This document shows, piece by piece, positions 18,356-26,717 of a DNA stretch of 64,000 nt. Below the pieces are notes generated by a model. It made no database searches and had not been told where the DNA came from. It saw only the letters and a list, made by a program, of their open reading frames with translations. Each line of letters starts with the position of its first letter. Positions within the stretch are counted from its first letter, which is position 1. This DNA comes from Pseudomonas sp. R5(2019) (GTDB taxonomy: Bacteria; Pseudomonadota; Gammaproteobacteria; Pseudomonadales; Pseudomonadaceae): positions 1 to 64,000 of the forward strand of contig NZ_JAAAMT010000020.1 of the NCBI RefSeq assembly GCF_009905435.1, read 5' to 3'. Both the position numbers and the translations under genes were made by a program.

Positions 18356-18830
18356 GGCGAGCCTCTTGAACGCCGTCGCTGTGCAGCGACACCACCGTGT
18401 TGAGCTGGTGTTCGACAAACAGGTGAAACGGCGAGACTTCGTCACTGGACAGCACCAACAGCTGAGGCAGCGCCGGGTTGCCTGACTGGCCGGGCAGTGC
18501 CAGTTCATCGCTGACCTGCAAGCGCAGGCGCAGGGCCTGCGGCAGTCGCTGTTCAGCGTATCGGGTCGCCGGTTGCCAACCGTTGCGGCGATCGTACTGC
18601 AGCACCCGATAGCCCCAGGGCTCGATGCGCAGGCCAAAATCCAGCTGTTCATACACCGCCTGCTCGCGCAGCAATTGCAAGAGGCTGCGCAAGCGCTCCG
18701 CTTCCCGGCGTGCCTGTTGATGGCCGGAATCGAACTGCATCACCCCCAGTGCCGTCGCCAACAGGGCGATCAGCACGAGTACCACCAGCACTTCGATCAA
18801 GGTAAACCCCGCGGCCAGCTTTCGGGTCAT
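18339..18830 (-). CDS. gspH: Type II secretion minor pseudopilin GspH
   Basis: A 163-residue pseudopilin with the processing site MTRKLAAG|FTLIEVLVVLVLIALLA. The ATG at 18830 comes one base after the gspG stop, so upstream in-frame codons (to 19112) overlap gspG and are excluded. GspH lies between the tip complex and the major GspG filament. Confidence 0.92.
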   Translation of the reverse strand: MTRKLAAGFTLIEVLVVLVLIALLATALGVMQFDSGHQQARREAERLRSLLQLLREQAVYEQLDFGLRIEPWGYRVLQYDRRNGWQPATRYAEQRLPQALRLRLQVSDELALPGQSGNPALPQLLVLSSDEVSPFHLFVEHQLNTVVSLHSDGVQEARLDYAQ

Positions 18831-18831
18831 T

Positions 18832-19266
18832 TCAGTGGGACCCGTTGCCGATGTCTGCATTGAGCAGCTCGCCGCCGGGGCGACCGTCGGCACCAAACGA
18901 AAACAGGTCGTAGGCCCGCCCGTCCTGCCCGGGCACCAGGTAGTGGTAAGGGTTGCCCCACGGGTCCAGCGGCAGGCGCTTGAGGTAACCGTCCGGGTTC
19001 CAGTTGCGCGCTTCGGGGCTGCCGGAAGGCTTGCTGACCAGGGCTTCCAGGCCTTGCTGGGTGCCGGGGTAGGTGAAGTTGTCGAGTTTGTAGATGTCCA
19101 GCGCAGTGGCAATGGCCTTGATGTCGCTTTGCGCGACGGTGACCTTGGCCTGGTCGGGGCGGCTCATGATCTGCGGCACGACCAATGCGGCCAGCACGCC
19201 GAGGATGACCACGACGACCATGATTTCGATCAGGGTAAAGCCCTGTTGCCGGTGTTTGTATGGCAT
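18832..19266 (-). CDS. gspG: Type II secretion major pseudopilin GspG
   Basis: A 144-residue major pseudopilin. The cleavage site is HRQQG|FTLIEIMVVVVILGVLAALV, and the C-terminal GspG signature is seen as YLKRLPLDPWGNPYHYLVPG with the calcium-site region SFGADGRPGGE. It builds the filament that pushes substrates through the secretin. The processing peptidase (GspO/PilD) is not in this window. Confidence 0.97.
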   Translation of the reverse strand: MPYKHRQQGFTLIEIMVVVVILGVLAALVVPQIMSRPDQAKVTVAQSDIKAIATALDIYKLDNFTYPGTQQGLEALVSKPSGSPEARNWNPDGYLKRLPLDPWGNPYHYLVPGQDGRAYDLFSFGADGRPGGELLNADIGNGSH

Positions 19267-19284
19267 AGCAGTGTCCGCCTGGAT

Positions 19285-20493
19285 TCAGTGGATGAGTTGG
19301 TTGAGGTTGAGGATCGGCATCAGGATCGCCAGCACGATCAGCAGCACCGCCGCGCCCATGAACACCAGGGTCGCCGGCTCGAACAGCCCGACCAGCAGGG
19401 CAATCCGGTTGGCCAGCTGTTGTTCCTGATGGCGGGCAGCCCGTTCGAGCATGCTGTGCAGCTCCCCGGAGCGTTCGCCGCTGGCGATCATGTACAGCAT
19501 CATCGGTGGGAAGCCGCCGCTGTTTTCCAGGGCCCGGGTCAGGCTGTTGCCTTCCTGCACGCTGCGAGCGACGCCTTGCATGGCGTGGCGGATCGGTTGG
19601 TTGCTGACCACTTCGGCGGCGATCTTCAGCGCGTCGACCAAGGGCACGCCGCTGCTGCAGAGGATGCCGAGGGTGCTGGCAAAGCGGGTGCAGTTGCTGG
19701 CACGAATGACATTGCCCACCATGGGAATATGCAGTTGCAGGCGGTGCCAGCGCTGGCGCCATCGAGGGCTGCGCAGCAGCGCCAGGGCCGCGGTGCCAGA
19801 CAGGCCGAGCACCAGCAGGCCCGCCACGCCGTAATCACGAACCGCCGCACTGCAGGCGATCAGCGCTCGGGTCAGCCAGGGCAGTTGCTGGCCACTGTCG
19901 GCAAATACCTGGACCACGTCCGGCACCACGAAGCCCAGCAGAAAGGCGACGATGGCCAGACTCGCCAGCAACAGGATGCAGGGGTACAGCAATGCCAGCT
20001 GAACCTGTTGGCGCGCGGCCTGGCGGGCCTCGGTATGGCTGGCCAGTTGCAGCAATACTTTATCCAGATGCCCCGAGCGTTCGCCGGCTGCCACCGTGGC
20101 CCGGTACAAGGCTGGGAAGGCTGCCGGGAAATCCGCCATGGCCTGGGCCAGGCCGTGACCTTCGAGCACCCTGGCGCGGATCGCCAGCAACATGCTGGTG
20201 AGCCGACGTTTGCCGGCTTGCGCGGCGCAGGCTGCCAGCACTTCATCCAGCGGCAAGGCAGCCTGTACCAGCGTCGCCAGCTGCCGGGTGAGCAATGCCA
20301 GTTCGGCGCTGCCAAGGCCACCCTTGTGCTTGACACTGCCGGCCTGGCGTCTGGCGCGGGCCGGTTTGACCGTCAGCGGAATAAGCTGCCGCTCGCGCAG
20401 GCGCTGGCGCACCTGGCGTGGACTGTCGGCTTCTTCTACGCCACGCTGCTTGTGCCCGGACTCGGTCATCGCCAGATATTCGAAGGCGGCCAT
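19285..20493 (-). CDS. gspF: Type II secretion inner-membrane platform protein GspF
   Basis: A 402-residue polytopic protein with two GspF domains and three main transmembrane segments (near 170, 220 and 375). The N-terminus MAAFEYLAMTESGHKQRGVEEADSPRQVRQRL is family-typical. It links the GspE ATPase to pseudopilus assembly. It begins one base after gspE ends. Confidence 0.96.
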   Translation of the reverse strand: MAAFEYLAMTESGHKQRGVEEADSPRQVRQRLRERQLIPLTVKPARARRQAGSVKHKGGLGSAELALLTRQLATLVQAALPLDEVLAACAAQAGKRRLTSMLLAIRARVLEGHGLAQAMADFPAAFPALYRATVAAGERSGHLDKVLLQLASHTEARQAARQQVQLALLYPCILLLASLAIVAFLLGFVVPDVVQVFADSGQQLPWLTRALIACSAAVRDYGVAGLLVLGLSGTAALALLRSPRWRQRWHRLQLHIPMVGNVIRASNCTRFASTLGILCSSGVPLVDALKIAAEVVSNQPIRHAMQGVARSVQEGNSLTRALENSGGFPPMMLYMIASGERSGELHSMLERAARHQEQQLANRIALLVGLFEPATLVFMGAAVLLIVLAILMPILNLNQLIH

Positions 20494-20494
20494 G

Positions 20495-21973
20495 TCAGTC
20501 TTCCTGGGTGACGCGTAGCAGTTCTTCCAGGCTGGTCAGGCCCAGCAAGACCTTTTCCCGACCATCGGCAAACAGGCTGCTTGCCTGCAGGCGAGCCTGC
20601 TGCACCAGCTCGGCTTCGGCCGCGCCGCGATGGATCAGTTGGCGCAGCGCCGCGTCGAACATCACCAGCTCGTAAATGCCCTGCCTGCCGCTGTAACCGG
20701 TGTGCTGGCAGGCCGGGCAGCCCTGGGCTTGAAACAGGGTGGGTGTCGGGTTGTCGCAACTGCCGAGCAGCTCAAGGGTTTCACGATCAACCGGGCGGGG
20801 CACCTTGCAGGCGGTACACAACACGCGAACCAGCCGTTGGGCCAGCACGCCGAGGACCGAGGTGCTGAGCAGAAAAGGTTCGACGCCCATATCGACCAGC
20901 CGCGTGATCGCGCCGACCGCACTGTTGGTGTGCAGGGTCGAGAGCACCAGGTGGCCAGTGAGTGAGGCCTGCACGGCGATTTCGGCGGTTTCCCGGTCAC
21001 GTATCTCGCCCACCATCACCACATCCGGGTCCTGGCGCAGGATCGCCCGCAGACCGCGGGCGAACGTCATGTCGACCTTGCTGTTGACTTGGGTCTGGCC
21101 AATGCCCGGCAGGTGGTATTCGATGGGGTCTTCGATGGTAAGGATATTGCGTTGCTGGCTGTTGAGGCTGGCCAGGCCTGCGTACAGCGTGGTGGTCTTG
21201 CCGGAGCCGGTGGGCCCGGTGACCAGCAGGATGCCGTGGGGACGATGCAGGGCCTGATGCAACCGGGTGCGGGTGGCATCGCTCATGCCCAGGCGGCTCA
21301 GGTCCAGGTGCCCGGCCTGTTTGTCCAGCAAGCGCATGACGATGCGCTCGCCGTGGGCCGAGGGAAGGCTGGAGACCCGCACATCCACCTCATGGCCGGC
21401 GATGCGCAAGGCAATTCGGCCATCCTGGGGGATGCGTTTTTCGGCGATATCGAGCCTGGCCATGACCTTGATGCGCGACACCAGCAGCGGGGCGATCTCC
21501 CGCAGCGGGCGCAGGATCTCACGCAGCAGGCCGTCCACGCGGATGCGCACCGACAGGTGCTTTTCGAAGGTTTCCAGGTGAATGTCCGAGGCCTTGGCCT
21601 TGATCGCTTCGGCCAGGATCGCGTTGATCAAGCGAATGACCGGGGCATCGGCCTGCTCGTCCAGCAAGTCGGCGGTCTGCGGCATCTGCTCGGCCAGGCT
21701 GGCCAGGTCCAGGTCTTCAGCGAACTGTTCGCCAAGGCCTTCGGCGACTTGTCTGGCATTGTCCTGGCCATCTCGGTAATGCTCCGCCAGGCGTTGGTCG
21801 AAATGCCCCGGTTCAAGCACCTGCAACGGGATGTGCGCTTGTTGATGGCGTCGCACTTCGGCCAGGATCGGCAGCGGCGTCGTGGCCCGGCAATAGAGCG
21901 TGACCCCTTCGGGGCCGGCATCGAGCAATACGCCGTGGCGGCGGGCATAACTGTACGGCAGCGAGGCGCTCAT
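20495..21973 (-). CDS. gspE: Type II secretion ATPase GspE
   Basis: A 492-residue cytosolic ATPase that powers pseudopilus assembly. The N1E domain is followed by Walker A (GPTGSGKTTTLY near residue 255), the Asp box (TIEDPIEYHLPG), Walker B (MVGEIRDRETAEIA), the His box (STLHTNSAVGAITRL) and the zinc-binding tetracysteine region (CTACKV ... CPACQHTGY). Its ATG overlaps the gspD stop by 4 bases. Confidence 0.97.
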   Translation of the reverse strand: MSASLPYSYARRHGVLLDAGPEGVTLYCRATTPLPILAEVRRHQQAHIPLQVLEPGHFDQRLAEHYRDGQDNARQVAEGLGEQFAEDLDLASLAEQMPQTADLLDEQADAPVIRLINAILAEAIKAKASDIHLETFEKHLSVRIRVDGLLREILRPLREIAPLLVSRIKVMARLDIAEKRIPQDGRIALRIAGHEVDVRVSSLPSAHGERIVMRLLDKQAGHLDLSRLGMSDATRTRLHQALHRPHGILLVTGPTGSGKTTTLYAGLASLNSQQRNILTIEDPIEYHLPGIGQTQVNSKVDMTFARGLRAILRQDPDVVMVGEIRDRETAEIAVQASLTGHLVLSTLHTNSAVGAITRLVDMGVEPFLLSTSVLGVLAQRLVRVLCTACKVPRPVDRETLELLGSCDNPTPTLFQAQGCPACQHTGYSGRQGIYELVMFDAALRQLIHRGAAEAELVQQARLQASSLFADGREKVLLGLTSLEELLRVTQED

Positions 21974-23823
21974 GGTGCGTTGTTGGCCGAGTCGAACAGC
22001 CCGTGGGGGCTGGCGGGCAACGGCCGGCCCTGGGGCTGCTGCAATTGGCGAAGGTCGTTGAAGCGACGGTTGCTGACCGCGTCGCTGCTGTCGCTGCCGC
22101 GCAGCAGGGTGGGGCGCAGGAACACCATCAGGTTGGTTTTCTCGGTCACCTCACGGCTGCTGCGGAACAGCCGGCCCAGCACCGGAATATCGCCCAGCAA
22201 CGGCACCTTGCTGACCTGGACCTTGACGTTGTCCTTGATCAGGCCGCCGAGCACAATGATTTGCCCGTTGTCGGCCAGAATGGTGCTTTTGACCGAGCGC
22301 TTGTTGGTGATCACATCGCTGGTGCTGATGCCGGCCGGGGCGGCGGCCAGTTCCGAGCTTTCCTGCTCGACCTGCAGGCGCAGGCTGTTGCCGTCGTTGA
22401 TGTGCGGGGTGACCTTGAGGGTGACACCGATGTCCTTGCGTTCGACGGTGGTAAACGGGTTGCTCGAACCATTGGCGTCGGTGGTATAGGAGCCGGTCTG
22501 GAAGGGGACGTTCTGGCCCACCAGAATCTCGGCCGGCTCGTTGTCCAGCGTCAACAGGCTGGGGGTGGACAACAGGTTGTTGTTCGAGTCGCTCGAGAGA
22601 GCGGTGATCAGGGCGCCGAAATCACGGCTGCCCAAGCCGATAACCGCGCCGTCCGGCAGGTTGGGCAGGCCGTCCTGGCTGCCGATCAGGCTGCCAATGG
22701 TCAAGTCACCGAGCCCGGAGCTGATGGCACCGGCCAGGTTGCCGGAGCGACCGGCCCACTGCACGCCAAGGGCTTCCTTGATATCGCCGCTGACTTCCAC
22801 AATGGCCGCTTCCACCAGCACCTGGGCACGCGGTTGATCGAGCTGGGCAATGATGTTGTCGAGCATGGCCAATTGTGCCGGGTCCGCCATCAACACCAGC
22901 GCGTTCTGGCGCTCGTCGGCGCTGACCAGCAAGGTGCTTTCCTGGCTGTTTTCAGTGCCGCGCTTGCCCGTCTCAAGGCGCTGACCGATACCGTTGAGCA
23001 ACTCCTCCAGCTGCTTGGCGTTGCTGTGGTGCAGGCGCACCACGCGGGTACGCTCACTGGCGTTGGTGGGTACGTCCAGGCTGCGGGCCAGGCGCTGCAT
23101 CTGCTCGCGCGCAGGGGCTGGCCCGGACAGGATCAGGCGGTTGCTGCGGGCATCGCCGACGGCCTTGGCGCTGTGGCTGTTGGCGCCGCTGCGGGCCAGG
23201 CTGTCGTTGAGGGTCTTGGCCACCTCGACAGCCCAGGCGTGCTCCAGCGCCACGGTGCTGAAGGCCTGGTGACCGGCAACGTCGAGCGCCTGGATCAAGT
23301 GGCGGATGCGCGCCACATTGCTGGCGCTGTCGGACACCACCAGCGCATTGGCGCTGGCCGACGGCGCTATATAGGCGTCCGCTGCCACCAGTGGGCGCAG
23401 TACGGTGGCGATTTCGGCGGCCGTGGTGTTGTGCAACGCCAGCACCTGGGTCAAAAACTGCTCCCCGCCATCGACGGAATGCTGGTTGGCGCGAGTCTTG
23501 GCTTCGGCCACCGGGAGGATGAGAATCCGGTCGCCCTGGTCCAGGGCGGCAAAGCCGTGGCTGCGCAACACGCTCAGGAACAATGAATAGATCCCGTCTT
23601 TGTCCATCGCCACGGTCGACTGCACGTTGACCTTGCCGTTCAGGCGCGGGTCGAGCAGCATCGTCTTGCCGGTGATCAGCCCGACTTCGCTGACCAGGTC
23701 CCTTAGCTCGGCGTCCTGCATGTTGAGGGTCCACTGCCGTGGCGATTCGGTCGCGACGGCGAAGGGCGGTGCCAGCAGGACGCTGGCGAGCAGCAGCGCG
23801 GTGGTAAGTCTTGATCGGTTCAT
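21970..23823 (-). CDS. gspD: Type II secretion secretin GspD
   Basis: A 617-residue outer-membrane secretin with a signal peptide (cut near AVA|TES), N0-N3 domains, and the C-terminal secretin domain ending in the signature VPLLGDIPVLGRLFRSS. The glycine-rich gate region lies around residues 370-410. The S domain that would bind a pilotin is short. It forms the exit channel for folded substrates. Its start overlaps the gspC stop by 4 bases. Confidence 0.96.
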   Translation of the reverse strand: MNRSRLTTALLLASVLLAPPFAVATESPRQWTLNMQDAELRDLVSEVGLITGKTMLLDPRLNGKVNVQSTVAMDKDGIYSLFLSVLRSHGFAALDQGDRILILPVAEAKTRANQHSVDGGEQFLTQVLALHNTTAAEIATVLRPLVAADAYIAPSASANALVVSDSASNVARIRHLIQALDVAGHQAFSTVALEHAWAVEVAKTLNDSLARSGANSHSAKAVGDARSNRLILSGPAPAREQMQRLARSLDVPTNASERTRVVRLHHSNAKQLEELLNGIGQRLETGKRGTENSQESTLLVSADERQNALVLMADPAQLAMLDNIIAQLDQPRAQVLVEAAIVEVSGDIKEALGVQWAGRSGNLAGAISSGLGDLTIGSLIGSQDGLPNLPDGAVIGLGSRDFGALITALSSDSNNNLLSTPSLLTLDNEPAEILVGQNVPFQTGSYTTDANGSSNPFTTVERKDIGVTLKVTPHINDGNSLRLQVEQESSELAAAPAGISTSDVITNKRSVKSTILADNGQIIVLGGLIKDNVKVQVSKVPLLGDIPVLGRLFRSSREVTEKTNLMVFLRPTLLRGSDSSDAVSNRRFNDLRQLQQPQGRPLPASPHGLFDSANNAP

Positions 23824-24368
23824 GGCGAGGTTCTTGAAGTGGGCGATACGGCGGCCGGGGTTGGGTTGCCAGAGGGGACGGGGTTCAGCAGGCCGGTGCG
23901 TGCAGGCTTGAGATTCAAGGCCTGTTCGCGTCCGTTACGCAGGATGACCACATGGGAACTGGCGATGTGTTTGAGCAATGCGCCACCGGGCAGGGACTCA
24001 CCGGGGCGGTAGAAACGCGTGGTCGCTGGCGCCTGTATCAACGCGCGAGAATGCTCCAGGCGGGTTTCCACAAGGCTCGCGAGCAAGGTGAGCGGTACCG
24101 CTTGACGGTCCTGGCTCTGGCCCGGCACCTGCGCCCCGAACAAGGCGGCAATCGGGCCGGCCTCCAGCGCGGCCGCCGGTGGGAGGGGCGCGACAGCCTG
24201 CGGGGCAATCAGCGCTGGGGTGCGCAACGTCCGGTTCAGCTGCCACAGATCAATGCTCAACCAGACGACCCCGAAGCCAAGCAGCACCAGGACGGCCGCC
24301 ATGCCCCAGCGTGGCGACGACAGGCGCCAGAGCCAGACGGGCAGGGACATGGAACGGACGTTTATCAT
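23820..24368 (-). CDS. gspC: Type II secretion protein GspC (short form)
   Basis: A 182-residue bitopic protein: one N-terminal transmembrane helix (WGMAAVLVLLGFGVVWLSI), a proline-rich linker and a periplasmic homology region (residues 70-160) that contacts the secretin. No PDZ or coiled-coil domain follows, which makes it shorter than most GspC proteins; the C-terminus is a Pro/Ser-rich tail. Start at 24368 follows the cytochrome b561 stop after 4 bases; an internal ATG at 24350 is also possible. Confidence 0.85.
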   Translation of the reverse strand: MINVRSMSLPVWLWRLSSPRWGMAAVLVLLGFGVVWLSIDLWQLNRTLRTPALIAPQAVAPLPPAAALEAGPIAALFGAQVPGQSQDRQAVPLTLLASLVETRLEHSRALIQAPATTRFYRPGESLPGGALLKHIASSHVVILRNGREQALNLKPARTGLLNPVPSGNPTPAAVSPTSRTSP

Positions 24369-24372
24369 AGGG

Positions 24373-24888
24373 TCAGATCGACATGCGCTTGAGCACGCTA
24401 TGACCGCGAAGCGAGTGGCTCAGGACCGCTGCAATGTGACCGGCCACCAGCAGCGCCAACAGTAGGCAACTGTCACTGTGCACCGCATTGAAAAAGGCCG
24501 TGACGGCGGGCTGCTGGATCGGCTGTGGAATCAGCAGCAGGCCAAAGATATCGATCGGTCGGTCCATCATCAGTACGCCCGTGATCAGCACCAGCGCCGT
24601 GCAGGCATAGAGGGAAAAATGCCCGGCGGTGATGAGCATATGGTTCAGGCGGCCAACGTGTCCGGGCGTGGCAGGCGCGGGATGAATCAGCAGGTACAGC
24701 AAGCGGACCACGAACAGCGGAACGGCCACGGCCGTGATCGACACGTTGAAGAAATGGATGGCATTGACCGCCGCTTCAGGCAGTTGTACCAGCGACAGGC
24801 CAAAACCGCTGATGGTCGTCCAAAGGATGATGCCGGCAAAACACCAGTGCAGCAGCACTCGTGGCCGGGAGTATTTGAAGGTTTGCAT
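24373..24888 (-). CDS. Cytochrome b561 / b-type cytochrome, four-helix membrane protein
   Basis: A 171-residue integral membrane protein of the bacterial cytochrome b561 family. Four hydrophobic helices are visible, with heme-ligand-type histidines in VLLHWCFAGIILW, the second helix region (NAIHFFNVSI), ITAGHFSLYACTALVLITGVLMM and LLLALLVAGHIAAVLSHSL. Such proteins move electrons between the quinone pool and periplasmic or haem acceptors. It is placed between the LPMO gene and gspC (4-base gap), so it is probably in the same operon. Supplying electrons to the LPMO is an inference. Start MQTFKYSRPR is preferred over an upstream in-frame codon. Confidence 0.87.
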   Translation of the reverse strand: MQTFKYSRPRVLLHWCFAGIILWTTISGFGLSLVQLPEAAVNAIHFFNVSITAVAVPLFVVRLLYLLIHPAPATPGHVGRLNHMLITAGHFSLYACTALVLITGVLMMDRPIDIFGLLLIPQPIQQPAVTAFFNAVHSDSCLLLALLVAGHIAAVLSHSLRGHSVLKRMSI

Positions 24889-24954
24889 TGATGCTCTCGG
24901 AATGAACGCGGATGCGCGGCACCGGAGTGCCACGCATGGGTTCGCGGTTACCTG

Positions 24955-26457
24955 TTACTTGCGGGTCCAGGCCATTTCCCAGTGCGAACCGGTGCCCGGC
25001 TCGAATTGGGTGGCCGACTGGCTCCACTGAATGCAGTAGCCGCTGTTAGGGAAGGGTTTGCACTCATAGATGTTGCCGTCTTTTGGCTGCAGCACGGTAG
25101 TACCTGCACGGTAGCTACTCAGCGACTCAGGGAAGACGTGATCGTGGTCACCGCCCACGGTCGCTTCGGTAAACGTCAGAGAGCGGGTTTGCTGGATCAA
25201 TGAGCCTTTGGCCGGTTGAGCGACAACGACCAGATCGTATTTGCCGGCGCTGGCGTCTTTGACGGCCAGACTGAAATGCGGGGCGTTGTCGCTGGTGGCG
25301 CCTTGCTTGAAGGCTACTGATTCGCCCTTGCTGTTGAACAGGGTGGCGTTGAGGGTGTAGACACCGCCCGAGGCCATGGCGCCGAAATGCAGATCGACAG
25401 CGCCTTGCTCCAGTGCATAACTGTCTTTGAGGCCGGTCAGCTTCAATTCACCTGGAACACCGACGACTTCTTTCAGGATCTCTACCCGGGTCACATCACT
25501 GTCGGCTTTGGTATAGACGCTGTTGCGACCGTGAACCGGTACCACTTCATCCTCGCTATTGAGTTCGCCAATCTTGTAGCCGTGGTTGGCGCGGTTGACC
25601 TTTTCGGCCAACTCGAACGGCCACTGGCTGGCATGCCCCTGTTCGGTCGAAGAGATGGTCAGTTGAGTCTGGCGATCATGCTGTTCACCAATACCGCTGA
25701 ATACACGGGTACTGACCTTGTCGCCAATTTTCAACGTTTCAGGAACGACGGCACCGATATCACTCCATTCGGAAGGAGGAACGTCACCATTTTCAATGTT
25801 GACATCGACCACTTGGTAGAACGTCGCTTTTGTGTCGTTGATTTCCCAGGTGCCGAGAACGATGTGATAGCCACTGCGGTCGGCCGGGATATTCACTTTA
25901 TGGGTGGTGCTTGACCCGGCCGGGTTGCCATTCCCTTGTTCTGTCAGCAACGGAGTCAACTCGAAGGAGTCGCGGGTCAGCGGCTGGTTCGGGTTCCAGT
26001 CTTTTTTGGTGATGAAAAATTGCCAGTTAGTGGTCTTGTGGCCGATCGTGTACTTCCACTTGAAGTCATTCAAACCAGGTTGAACAGTGGTCTTGTTCCA
26101 ACGAGTTGCGGTTTGTTCGTTGATTTTGGAAAAACCGTTCATACCGCCAGCAGCGATATGGCCGTTGGCTGGGCCACAGTCTGTGAAGGAACCTTGGCAG
26201 GACTGGGCCTTGCTTGGGTAGTGCTCTATGCCGTCGCGACCATCGCCTTGGTATTCGACGCTTTGGTAGTCATACGTCACAGGGCCACAGTCGGTGTTCA
26301 GAGAGCCACCCGTTGAGTGGCAGGAAAAGCTGCGAGATTTTGGCGATTCGATATAGCCATGCGCGCTCGCTTGCTGGGCGGACAGCCCGGCAGCGATTGC
26401 CGCAGTCAGTGCAAGCGGTGCGCAAAGCAGCGCCCGCGTATTGTTTTTAGGTGTCAT
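24955..26457 (-). CDS. gbpA: GbpA-like secreted AA10 lytic polysaccharide monooxygenase
   Basis: A 500-residue secreted copper enzyme that cuts chitin or cellulose oxidatively. The signal peptide is cut after ASA, leaving HGYIESPKSR, so His33 becomes the N-terminal histidine of the copper brace; the second brace histidine is H140 in YTIGHKTTNWQFFIT. The AA10 domain ends near residue 215 (FYQVVDVNIENG), followed by the GbpA second domain (VPETLKIGDKV), a third beta-rich domain and a C-terminal CBM73/CBM5-like module with paired cysteines and aromatic residues (ECKPFPNSGYCIQWSQ). It heads the gsp run, so it is the probable type II substrate. Confidence 0.95.
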   Translation of the reverse strand: MTPKNNTRALLCAPLALTAAIAAGLSAQQASAHGYIESPKSRSFSCHSTGGSLNTDCGPVTYDYQSVEYQGDGRDGIEHYPSKAQSCQGSFTDCGPANGHIAAGGMNGFSKINEQTATRWNKTTVQPGLNDFKWKYTIGHKTTNWQFFITKKDWNPNQPLTRDSFELTPLLTEQGNGNPAGSSTTHKVNIPADRSGYHIVLGTWEINDTKATFYQVVDVNIENGDVPPSEWSDIGAVVPETLKIGDKVSTRVFSGIGEQHDRQTQLTISSTEQGHASQWPFELAEKVNRANHGYKIGELNSEDEVVPVHGRNSVYTKADSDVTRVEILKEVVGVPGELKLTGLKDSYALEQGAVDLHFGAMASGGVYTLNATLFNSKGESVAFKQGATSDNAPHFSLAVKDASAGKYDLVVVAQPAKGSLIQQTRSLTFTEATVGGDHDHVFPESLSSYRAGTTVLQPKDGNIYECKPFPNSGYCIQWSQSATQFEPGTGSHWEMAWTRK

Positions 26458-26664
26458 AAGGTAATCCTTTGGCCGGCTGATTAGGCCACGGCGTGCTTGC
26501 CGTGGTCGTTCCCCATCAAGGGAACTGGGCGGCCGCTAGGATCACGATTATTTGAGGCGGTGTAGATCGGGTGATTTCCCAGAAGATGTAGGAAAAATCC
26601 ATATGTGAGTGGTATAAGTCCGATCATTAACAAAATGGCATATTAACTGGCATTTTCAGCACTT

Positions 26665-26702
26665 GCGCGTAAGTTGTTTCGTGATTGATTCAACTTACGC
26701 GC
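26665..26702. repeat. 12-bp inverted repeat downstream of acnA
   Basis: GCGCGTAAGTTG (26665-26676) and CAACTTACGCGC (26691-26702) are perfect complements separated by 14 bases. The element begins 15 bases past the acnA stop. No T-run follows, so it is a possible transcript-stabilising or Rho-related hairpin rather than a clear intrinsic terminator. Confidence 0.65.
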
Positions 26703-26717
26703 CATCGTCATACACGT

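Noticed and set aside
18835..20511. 558-codon plus-strand open frame opposite gspF/gspG
   Set aside because: Covers two genuine gsp genes on the minus strand with overlapping start/stop logic; no motif of its own.
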